The translations under genes and the position numbers were made by a program. A model generated the notes under the pieces. The model worked only from the letters and a program-made list of their open reading frames with translations. It was not told the origin of the DNA and made no database searches. 64,000 bases of DNA from Epiperipatus broadwayi. Taxonomy: Eukaryota > Onychophora > Udeonychophora > Euonychophora > Peripatidae. The stretch lies in contig JAQFVV010000275.1 of NCBI GenBank assembly GCA_028023455.1, positions 930,001-994,000 on the forward strand. Reading direction: 5' to 3'. Numbering within the stretch: position 1 is the stretch's first letter; each line of letters opens with the position of its first letter. Positions 27,048 to 38,109 of the stretch are shown here, in pieces.

Positions 27048-28876
27048 ATTTTAGTACAAAATGTATATATAGGCTTGGTAGAACTAGTTTAAAAATTTTT
27101 ATTTTATCTTGGAAGTAAGTATTCATATTATATTCTTTATACCATTCTGTGTTGGTGGTTAATTCGCAAAATAATTATTATTATTGGTTTACATTAAGTT
27201 TGTTTTAGTGCTGGTGGTTTATCCACTGAACATTCTGAAATTAGACTAGTTGCTCTGATGATAGTTAGAAAACCCACAGGGTACTTACTGCTTGTTATTT
27301 TTTGCATGGATGAATACCCCACAGATATATCATTGATCCTCAATATACTAAGGTGTGTTTGAGTAGAGTCCCCATACATTATGATGCTTATATTGTTTCA
27401 CTCCTCTTAATGCTTGTTTCACATGTTCTGTCTTCAGCCATAAAATGGCATTTAAGTGAATTATGGTCATAATTTATTATAGGTAGATTACATGATACCC
27501 CAAATCAGCTGAGTTGGCGTTTAAATTTTGTTTTGATTTCAAATTTCATTATAGTCAAATTTCATAGGTTTATCAATTCCAATATGTTATCATTGTTATT
27601 ATAATTTGTAGTATAAGTATGTTGATTCTGGTTTTGTTACACTGGAGGTGCCATTGATTGTATTTGAATCTATCCTCATCCCCATAAGAATAAAATCAAT
27701 ACATTTGAAATAAATTTTTAGATTGTATTATCTGAAACTCATGCACATATCCATGCACATAAATAAGTACATGGGATAGTATTTTATTTATTTTATTTTG
27801 TTTATTTACTTACCTAATTAATATACATTGTCATGTGATGGTATTTTATGTTATTTATTGCTAATGTAAAATTATGAATATTGTTAACCAATTACTATTT
27901 TCATATTTATTGAGTCATAAATAAAAGTTAATTTTATAATCTAACTTATCTGTACTGTTGCTATTAGTCATATATAAGGTCAGAAATCCTACACAGTAAA
28001 TAGAACATAAATATTAGAGCACATATTGTCCCTGATCATGATGTATACAAGGTTTATGGAAACATCAGGAGAATATGTTAATGTTTGTCTTTGAGTATTT
28101 TGTGATGTATAAGATACAGTAAAATCCCATTTACCTTCTGCATTACCACTACTTTGCTTTGTCAACTCTGGACTATAATCCAGAGTCTATTACCTTTATT
28201 GATATTTGCAACATTAATATCTAAATTAATAATAAATTTTCTAGCCAATATAACAATTGAACTTTTTTTAAAAAACTATAACACATGCTTTATTTACTTC
28301 TAAAAGTTTCATTGCTATTAATTTGATTTGATATTTGGGTTAATGAAGAAATAACATAAAATTCATATTGCTTACTTTCCTTTGCAAAGCATCTACCCTA
28401 TACAACATTTCTGTACTTTAAACCTGAATACATGATGAGCTACCACTTATGATATTATGAAACTGATTATCAATTATTTTTGATCATAATAAAGCATGTA
28501 ATTATGGTTTTAAATTTAATAATAGAGATGTAAAAATTATTCAAATTGAAAAATGTAATGAAAAACAAAAAATTAAGGAGGCAATTATTATATCTAGGAA
28601 TAGAGGTGGTTTAATGAATAGACAATCAGCTAATATAAAAACAACAGAACTGTGGGAAATTTGAATGGATTGAATAATGGGTAATGCAAGTTTTTATTTT
28701 CTGTACATTTGTATTAATGGTTGATAAAGATTGTCAGTTAAACAATTGAAAGTACTTCCAGTAAAGAATATATTATTTAATTTTGAATATTGGGTTAAAT
28801 AAATTTGTTTGAATTATTATTAATATAATTTTAAAATACAGACATTTAATAGTTATAGTTATTTATATATATATAT
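27048..28876. other. 1.8 kb insertion-side DNA, origin unknown
   Basis: This stretch is absent from the corresponding point of R2 copy B (about 59925) and lies between a (TA)n tract and the TG...CA element at 28877. It may be another decayed insertion, but I could not define its ends. The short minus frame at 27194-27379 has no recognisable motif. Confidence 0.4.
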
Positions 28877-31874
28877 TGTACCGATCGAAAAACACACATT
28901 GATCCAACAAACCCCTGAATACAGGTAAAGCACCTCGAGTCCGACCATGTACAAGATAGATAATAAGGTACATCATGAATTCTGCCCTATTTACCTATAT
29001 CCCCAGGTCAAAGATCTAATCAATGGTCTTTCTTGACAATACGATCGAATTCCTTTATTTTCACTGTGCCGGCAGCTGGGTCTGAAAGCATGAGATTCGA
29101 TTTTATTACATTTAAATGAGAACTTGGGTGATTGGTTGATATGTATGTTTAAAAATCAAAATTTATTTAAAATAAAAGTAAACAAAATGATTCGAGAACA
29201 CTGGAAGTTTGTTTTAGCTATATATATATATATTTAAAATCATTGGGCATTTTACATTAATTTAGCTCAAGCTCTAAAAACAAAAAAATTCAATCTTTAA
29301 ATTATCTTTATCAGTATAGGAGTTAACATTGACATTATTAAGTTTGTACAATTTATTTTGGGAAGTTTATACATTTTTACTTTTGTTTACATTTATTCCT
29401 TTTTTTTAAAAAATAGCGAAAATTATTTCATAATTAAATGACCACGGATTTCAAAATTCCCCATGCACATTTATTACAAGTTTGTACTATAGAGATAGGT
29501 TTAAACATCTGCCTAACACACATATATAAGAATGACTTAAAAAAAACATTTTTATTGGAAAAGATATTAATTAAATAGACGATTGTAGTAAGACTAATTT
29601 GACGTCTTACTCCATTAACATATATATAAAAAAAAGATTTTTATTTATCTTTATAAAATTAATAATTTGGATTTTCAACAACTAATGTTTTATGACATTA
29701 GTGGACCTTGCTGGCATAGCTTATAAATAACTTTAAAACTGTAAGCGATTATAATAAAAACATCTATCAGTTAATTATCAAAGCAAACAAGTCACTTTAG
29801 TTGGACTTACAACTAAAATCATACCTATAATGAAATATACCATGAATTAGCCAAAACCAAACGATTTTAACTAATTACGCAAACGAACAAAAGAGTCAAT
29901 TACTCAGGTCGAAGATCCTTTCGGTAGAATCATCTCCCTATGGCTTATGTATTAGATAGGCAAAATAAAAGCAAAATAATGTCGGGTTAATAAATATACG
30001 AATGCAAAATGGAGAGAAGAAACGTAAGTAAGAAAATACGAGCCGGATTACGGACACTCGTATGTCTATTCCAACGAAGAATAAAAGGAAAATCGATACG
30101 TCCACATGTTGTGTCCATGTATCGATAGGAGATAGGAATTACAGAGAGTCCTCATATTCGCCTCTACAAATTCTGCTGACAAACCAACTCTATCTCAAAC
30201 ACGCTGTCCGTTTCACAGGCGTATGCGAAGAACGGAAGCTAACTCCAAATCACAAAATCTATGACCATTTTAGGTCTGTTCATGAGACTCCAAGCATTCT
30301 TTATTAACCTGAGATCTTATAATTATTAAATAGGAACGAATTATAATTAAATAGCCTTAAAATGATCTAATACTGCATAGAGAACAACCTGCGTAAACAA
30401 CTACTTTAGATAAATATTTAACATACAAAAAAAAACATACTTATAGAAATAAGGGAATTTAATTCTCGAAAAAATCCCCCCTTCCCTCTTTCCTAACTTA
30501 AAAAAAAAGCATGATAATTAACTGACGCTATCCAGCGGCGCTGTTACTAGGTCAAAAATCCATAGCATATTTTATTCTATTTTGAATTACAGAAATATAA
30601 AATTATAGAATCCCATTATGGGAAATCTATAATAAATTTATTTGAAATTACGGTAGATTTGCTTAGAAACATATATATATTCGACATAACCTCACTCGCG
30701 AAAATAGATCAACTTACTTTACTTTTAAAATCAAATCGTTCTTTGTTAAAATTCCCTTTCCCTAATAAAACATAATTTGCTCTCTTAGCAAACTACGCTC
30801 TTTGGACCCCTGCGAGTGAAGTTTGTCAAAATAAAAAAAAATCAAAGCATGAAATAATCTCATGCTAAAAATTAATATAAAACAAATAAATAAATTCATA
30901 TTCAATTAAAAAATATTAGAAAATTGTTGTGAGCTTGAGTTATCAAAAGGAAAAACATTATAAATAATTAAAAAAAAAACAGGTTAAAGAGACAGTTAAA
31001 AAAAAGATTCTTAATAAATATTAACTTTTGACATTTTAAAGCTTTATGAAATTATATTTACATTCTAATAATACTTTGGTCAAATCTGGATGACTACCTT
31101 GGTGCTCCCCAGGATGAGTTCTGCGGGTGAACATTGATGGCTTATGGCAGTTGACAGCATGTTCTGACAGCAGCATAATGGAAGATTTTGGGTCTCAGGA
31201 GGGAAAGGGCAGCGATTACCCTGTTTTACTCCTCAATCATCATAGTGTGATTTCTACAACTCTGTCTGTCCTCTGTCTTGTTCTCTGGTCACTCTCTGTC
31301 TGGTCTCTGGTCACTCTCTGTCTATTACTTCCTGCTGCCTCAGGTGATCTTTTAGAAAACAATAGCAATTGTTTTTATTCTAATTTTAGAAAGTTTGTAC
31401 CTCGATAAGGATTAATATATTTCAATCTAATTTTATATTAGTTTTTAATTTAGATAACAATGTAGAATCTCTACTAATTAATGAATAGAGATTCCACAGT
31501 GAATGGATTTTGGTAATTTATCAATGCTTTTAATTTAAACATTTATTTTAAACTTCTTATCGAGGTACAAATCTTTTCAAAAAGGCCATCTTGGATTCTT
31601 GAACTAAAAATAAAGCATTTTAAACATATACAGTATATCTAAAATATATAAAAAAATTCAAAGTTAATTATTTGAATTTTTTTTCTATTAATAATAAAAT
31701 AGAATAAGTGTTAGTACAATTATGATCCAAAATAAATTATAGGATTTATTCAGGATAGTTAAAAATGTTTAAAAATGTTTTTTTAGAATAATAGAAAAAA
31801 AACAAATGTTAGTAAAATAAATAATTAGGTGGGTCAGACCGTAAAACAGCAAATCTGAATCAGATTAACCATTT

Positions 31875-31876
<2 letters not shown>
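28877..31876 (+). mobile_element. TG...CA element E2b (solo-LTR-like, 3.0 kb), forward copy
   Basis: Starts TGTACCGATCGAAAAAC at 28877 and ends AACCATTTCA at 31876, flanked by ATAT at 28873-28876 and 31877-31880, inside TA-rich DNA. It is an inverted copy of 10572-13920. The less AT-rich centre (about 29990-30300) is the best conserved part. The 81-codon frame at 30062-30307 and the 93-codon frame at 31127-31408 are not maintained in the sister copy, so I do not call them genes. The class is inferred from the ends and target duplication only. Confidence 0.78.
31385..31580. repeat. Small nested element with inverted ends, inside E2b
   Basis: TAGAAAGTTTGTACCTCGAT on the left and ATCGAGGTACAAATCTTTTC on the right are inverted repeats around about 150 bp. 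It corresponds to 11155-11340 in the reversed copy. Confidence 0.55.

Positions 31877-31919
<43 letters not shown>
31877..31919. repeat. (TA)n microsatellite at the E2b border
   Basis: About 43 bp of TA directly following the CA end of E2b. It contains the element's target duplication. Confidence 0.95.
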
Positions 31920-31924
<5 letters not shown>

Positions 31925-32336
31925 CTAAAACTAAATCACATGCTATAAATCTAGGCAGTAAAATTAAGTTAATGCAAAATGTAAATAAAATAAATACATA
32001 AAATCATATAAATTGCATTATAAATGGCAAATATCTCTCAACATTACAGACTTAATAACTAGCATTTTAAAAATTTAGTGAAAAGTTTATAAAAGAAAAT
32101 TAACTGGTCTTAAGTCTAATATACAGCTGACAAAAGATAGTTTCTCTATAAAGATAAAATTACATGATGCACATTTTTGCAAAGAGCTCTCTTTGGTAGT
32201 TTACTAGTAGCATCTTTCCATTAACAACTTTTTAAATCTTAGTTGTAATCAGGATTTACATTTTATTGTAGAGTTGGTATGAACTATCACTGTTGAGAGG
32301 TGTGTCGATTTTAATTGCAATTTAATGTATATATAT
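31920..32336 (+). repeat. Repeat R2 copy A, part 2
   Basis: Collinear with 59940-60330 of copy B: AATTCTAAAACTAAA, ACATAAAATCATATAAATTG, TAACTAGCATTTTAAAA, AGAGTTG and AATTGCAATTTAAT. It ends at the insertion point of the element at 32337. Confidence 0.82.
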
Positions 32337-34143
32337 TGTAACCGTCACTCAATCTACCCCTGATCATGAAGACTGCCACCAGATCACTGCATATCTGGAA
32401 AATTTGTTTACCATGATCAAAAGTGTATGATGATGTTTGCACTGACTTAATCCAGGGAGACAGAAAGAGATCTCAACCATTGTTCAGACAATTGAGAAAA
32501 TTAAACACATAGACAAACATCAGCCAAAATAATTTAAACTAATTTGAAAATTTTATTAAATTCAATAAACAAACTAAAGTAAATCTAGCAAAGAGAATAC
32601 AAAAGTTTGACTTAGATTTTTATAAGCATATTCATCAGAGAGTGTACATGAGTTCTGCAAATATTAAAACATTAAAAACCTTGACATAAAGATTTGTTCT
32701 CTCACCAACAATTTAAAATGGAATTAATAGTATCTTCCTGCTAGTGATTTATAAAAACTAATTCTAGCTCCTTAATTCAGAGATATAAAAAAAATATGGT
32801 CTTGTAAAAAATTAATGAACAGCATGAGATGAACAATCTTTAGAATATTGAAACTAGAGATGTCATATTGTTCACAGGATAGCTTGTGGTGTGCCATGTT
32901 CAAGGCAATTCATTGTTAATTTCACATACAAAACAAGACAAACCTGAAGAATGATTATGATTTTATGTAATTTAGAAAAGAATAAATAAAATCTCTAACT
33001 ACAGTAAAACTAAAATAACAAAACACAATAAATTGCCAGCCAAAAGATTTGTGATTTGCAAGACACACAAACTAAACATATTTAAAACTAATTTCATTAC
33101 AATAAAAGAGAGAAAGGTGGACTAAATGAAATTACAAAGGTCTGCCAAAGCATTTAGCAAAAGTTAATAATAACAAAGAAGGCATAGTAAGCATATAAAA
33201 TATAATCTCACATTACACTCACCAATAAATAAAATTGAAAACAAACTTGGAATATTAAAACTAAGATTCCAAGACACCCTATAAATACAAAGAAAATCAA
33301 ACATAATAATTATGAGGTTAAGTAACTGGTAAAGCTTTATACAACAGATTTATTTTTAGATTGAGTGGAGATTTATATATCCTGGAAAGAATAAGAAATA
33401 TTTTAACTTGCACTAAAGCAGAATCTATGGAGTTTTCAAAAAGTGCACACATTTATTTGGAATTCAACTTTCATGTGTTCTCATTTCATCATGGCAGCAA
33501 GTGCAGAGGCATATTTTGGGATCTTTTTTAATTCAGACTTTCATGGCATGACTGGAAGAACAGCTTGGAATCAGGAGTTCATCTTTAGGTAAGTTAGCAA
33601 GACATGTCATAGGTTTGAATACACATAGCAGTGAATTTAAACATCTTGTGAAAACAAACTTTAAAAAAAATGTCCAAACTGCCAACACTATATGAATCTC
33701 AGCAGGCTAGTATAAATGCTTGATAATGAATAGTAGAATTATTAAAAGCTGAATCTATCTCTTTCAAACAGAATTAGCTTGTCATGCCAAGAATAAATGT
33801 CCAAAATTTTGTGGGTTATTTATATTCCCTCTATCTCCCATGTAATCTTTCTTGTTTTTCAATTGTAAGACTTAGCCCAGGGCAAATCTTTATCTCTCAC
33901 TTAACCTTAATTAATAATTCTAACCAGGGATTATCTTATTAAAAAACAATAGAAAATTAAATCTCTGCTTTTTAAATTAAACTAAAACTGAATCGTTATT
34001 AAAATAAAAGAAACAGGTATGTCATTAACTTTCCAAAAGCTTTCTCAAAAAAAAAAAAAAAAAAAAACAAAGATTAAAACTTTTAACTTGGAATGTTTTT
34101 ACAACTTGAAAAAAAAAGTGTCAGAAGAAATTTATTTTAAACT

Positions 34144-34159
34144 AACAAATAAAATATGT
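34144..34159. repeat. LINE target-site duplication, left
   Basis: AACAAATAAAATATGT, identical to 41441-41456. It marks the 5' border of the LINE. Confidence 0.88.
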
Positions 34160-34253
34160 AACGCCACCTATGTTTGACTAAGTTGGCAGCCATCTACCTC
34201 AGCTCTGCAAAGAATTTTAATTCAAAAGCCCTTAGAACACCAGCCATCCAACA

Positions 34254-34347
34254 AATCTCATCTTTATTGGTTAAGGTAAGGGTTTTTTATTAATATAGTT
34301 CATCTCATCTTTATTGGTTAAGGTAAGGGTTTTTTATTAATATAGTT
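34254..34347 (+). repeat. Two 47-bp tandem units in the LINE 5' leader
   Basis: Unit TCTCATCTTTATTGGTTAAG... to ...AATATAGTT occurs at 34254-34300 and again at 34301-34347, almost identical. It lies directly before the ORF1 ATG at 34351. Repeated 5' units are common in LINE promoters; that role here is inferred. Confidence 0.85.
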
Positions 34348-34350
34348 CTG

Positions 34351-37300
34351 ATGGATGTGGAAAATTTAGCCCACAATCCGAAATATGGGATATGTTTTGA
34401 ACCTCTTGATAGCCCAATTAACAGTGGTAAAATTGCAATAAAAAATAAAAAAAGATCTCCCAGAATAAATGATAAATCTAAAAGAATTAGCTCCGTTAAT
34501 TCGAAGCCAAAAAAGAGTCAAGCATTATATAAACTAAAAATATCAAAAAAATGCAACAGACATCTAAAAAAAAAGAAATTATTTAGAAACATCATAAAGG
34601 GTCTAGAACCTAACAAAGAAACAGTAAACCTGCCAAAAGATCAGGGTAAAGTTGATATTTCTCATACAATGCTTAATTATAATGATAATAATCATGACTA
34701 TATGTATTCCCAAGATCTAATAAAAAATAAAAATGTAAATGAATCTAATAATTGCAATAGAGTTTAAACAACAAAATCTGAAGTCAAAGAGTACTCCGTG
34801 AAGTTGAACGTTCTCCAGAGCCTGAAGGGTAACATAGACCTAGGCATAAGATATGACTTAAACAACAGTGCGGAAAACTCACAGTGTTCCAACGTAACCA
34901 TTAATACTAAGAAATTTTATTCACATAGCATGCCTAAATACCAGAATACTAACCTCAGTCTGCTGAAAATACTGAACACCAACAATGTTTCTAGCATAGG
35001 CCCTACCATTCCCAAAGTGCATGCAAATGTTAACGTAATTGCCAATGTGGTGGAATACACTTTAGACAACATCGTAACATCCAATCAAAACTCTGAAAGT
35101 TGCATTCAAGTTGAAAAAATATCACAAACTCGCTTCAAAATGAACTCTCAAATCATAAAAGGAAATAAACCTTCTAGCACTAATAACCAAAATTCGGCCT
35201 CTGATAATTCAAGTGCTATAGAAAAATATGGAAAGCAAAAAACTGCAATGACATCCGATAATGCAAACAAAAACGAAGATAGCATAAATACAGTGGAAGA
35301 TTTATGTAAGCTTTGTGAAACCAATTGTACACACAAGATGCTAATTAAGGAACATGAGACCAAGCATAATACAACAGCTAACCTCAATGTCACAAATATT
35401 ACTGATAATAAACAAAAAATATTCTTACCAGCCTCAGTTAATACCGGAAAGCCATGTCATTAGCGATTCTAAAACCAACGAAATATCTACAGAAATAAAT
35501 GATAAAAATAAAATCGATTTTAACTGTAATAGTAATAATAAACAAAATTCACATCATAATATACCAAAAATAAAGACCTCCAAACAAACAATCTCAGAAA
35601 TGAACCACGAGTTTTCAGACGCCACAGTGAATAATGACGAAAACTGTTCAACAGGCTACACTTCAACTGGCGTGTCACTCATAGCAGATAAACAAGGTAC
35701 TAAAGAAAATTTTTTTTAATATGGACATAATCTGTTGGCCTGAACCGGCACATAAATTAAATAATAAAGGCAACAAAACTAAAAAATACACAGAAACAAA
35801 TAGCTGCAGCACATATATTAATGATAATACTACACTAATATCTGAAGATTCAACAGAAAATAACGCAATAGCGTCACTTCCCATATCGACGCATTCAACT
35901 AGGAATAAATGTAAGACTCAACCAAAAATTAACCCCGCGAACAATTTACCGACTGAAAACAGCTTTTTAACTAATTCAAACTTGCCTAAACTTATACTAT
36001 AAATAAATATAGTTCTGAAACAACACACACGCGTAATAAAATACCGGAACCCGTATTAAAACATACCAAGACAATTAGTCTCACTGGTGTTCAAAATACT
36101 TCCGTACAAAGCATGCCACTTTCTATAGATGAATTTCCAACTCTTCCCTATTACTCTCAGTATCTAAACTACCAGAGAGAAGAAGATCAAAATAAAATTT
36201 TCCATACTGGTCATAAGGGAAACTATTCAACAATCAAGCAGACAAACCCAACACTAGATTTGACACAGAGTGATTTAAATTACCTTTCCCACATAACACC
36301 TATTTCAAAAAACTGTAATACAATAGCTAACAGTTCATCTACGAGCCACATATCATATGCTAACATAGCAAAAATTGGTACTACAAGTCCATCTAAGTCT
36401 ATACAAAATACCAACAACTTAAAAACTAATTCATACAACAAAACCTGCTCCATACCCGGAACAGCAAGTAAAATTAATCACGACCTTACCATGTTAGATA
36501 TACTAAAACTAAAAAATCTACAACAGGAAAATCAAACCTTCTTGGGACTTGAGACCGATGAATTCTCCATAAATAACTTCACTGAGAAACAATACCACGG
36601 CCTCTGTGTTGACTTCAACCAAACAATACCTCCAACCCTCTTCAAATCCTTAGTAAATTACCACAATGATAAAAGTGTTGTTCTGGCATGACAGAATCAA
36701 ATTGCTCACTCCATAAATTCCCCATTACAGCACTATACAAATTGATAAAACAATACAAATTAACAGAGGGCATACACCGTATCCTCACTCACCCAAATGA
36801 CAGATACATTGCTGTTGAATTTTCCACTTGGGCCTTCCGAAATAAATTTAAATCCAACTTCAAAAAACTAGACAACAAATTCCTTATATATGTTGATACA
36901 AACAGACCTGCTACCCTTATCGGAACCCTCAAGAATTGTATCATGGGCCTTGACAATAATCTCCAAGAAATCCTTTTACCTTACGGGAAAATCCAGAATT
37001 CCTCATATCTGCCAGTAGACAAGACGATCAAGTCCATCCTATCCAACACAGCATCATTTCAAATTCAACTAAGAACTGGCCTAGGGCCCACTGACATACC
37101 AACTACCATTAAAGCAAAAGGTTGTCCAATGATACTTTCCTTCATTGGCATCAGGCCGCAATGAAAACATTGCGGCCAAAGAACACATCTCATAAAAGAA
37201 TGCCCAGCAAAAATATGCACCTCTTGTTGTCAAAAGGAAAATAAGTTTCACAAATGTAAAGCACCTCATAGACTCACACCTGCTGATGTCACACATAATG

Positions 37301-37992
37301 AAATGCCAAGCACAAACACTCCAGGCCTGCATACTGCTGAAGCTGAAGTCGAATCCTACAGTAGAGTAACCAACACCAAAGACTATGAATCCTACTAAAC
37401 TCAAGGGAAAACCATCCAATGACAGCAAACAGATACAAATAGCATATCAAAACCCAAATGGCACCAAGCCCTGAGATAACTCACAGAAACCAGACAATTT
37501 ACCAAAAAGCTCAAAATCAAAAGAACCAAATAACGCCTCTAGATGCAAAAATCTAACAATCTCTTCTGACAATACAGATGATGCACCTCTCAGCATAGAC
37601 CATCAAGACCATAACAATGCATTCAGAACTCCAAGACCTCTAAGATCAAAACCAGCAGTTTCTAACACTAAATCTATAATGGACGCATCGAAACTATCAA
37701 TACCCTGTATGAATTCATCCCATATGAAAGCTCCCACACCCACAAAAATAGATCTTCACCACCCATCTTGGACCATGACTCAGACATGGATTTCAACCTC
37801 CTCCCTAATGCTAATAATAAACAAAAATCTTCCAAACTTTCAAAGGCCTACTCTGAAGAAGAGGACTCACACCTATCTCCTGCTTCCAAGCCAAACTACC
37901 TAAAGTTCTCCCTTCCCTACAGTGTAAATTCTATTCTGGAAAAAAAACAAGAGGAAGGTACAAAGCACACCCAAAAACTCTCTCAGTCATGA
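34351..37992 (+). pseudogene. LINE ORF1 (nucleic-acid-binding protein), broken
   Basis: ORF1 proteins bind the element RNA and form the transport particle. Start at the ATG 34351, right after the tandem leader repeats. Frame 1 holds 34351-34767, 34798-35463 and 36688-37992; between them the coding continues in frame 2 (35354-35719 and 36113-36691) and frame 3 (35721-36002), so there are several small indels and an in-frame TAA at 34765. The first two thirds are rich in Asn, Lys, Ser and Thr. A compact domain at 36700-37150 (AVEFSTWAFRNKFKSNFKKL, FLIYVDTNRPATLIG) looks RRM-like. Then come zinc knuckles, C-x2-C-x4-H-x4-C at 37162-37203 and C-x2-C-x7-H-x2-C at 37216-37257. The first knuckle cysteine codon is TGA, a stop. 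At over 1,100 codons this is a long ORF1. Confidence 0.8.
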
Positions 37993-38109
37993 ATCACACA
38001 ATGAAACAGCTCTTTCAAGCTGATTTCCACAGGCCATCCTTGCCAGATCAGAAATTCAGTGATCACAAAGACCATTACAACCTTCAATCAAAGATTCCAC
38101 TGGTGGTAA

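Noticed and set aside
30062-30307. 81-codon frame in the conserved core of E2b
   Set aside because: Not maintained in E2a at about 12470-12720 and no known domain.
31127-31408. 93-codon frame in E2b and the matching region of the 89-codon frame in E2a (11387-11656)
   Set aside because: The two copies are open in different ways and the proteins do not correspond, so the frame is not conserved.
35148-35393. Minus-strand hydrophobic frame that looks like a signal peptide or membrane protein
   Set aside because: Shadow of LINE ORF1 on the plus strand; the same holds for 35675-35884 and 37081-37428.
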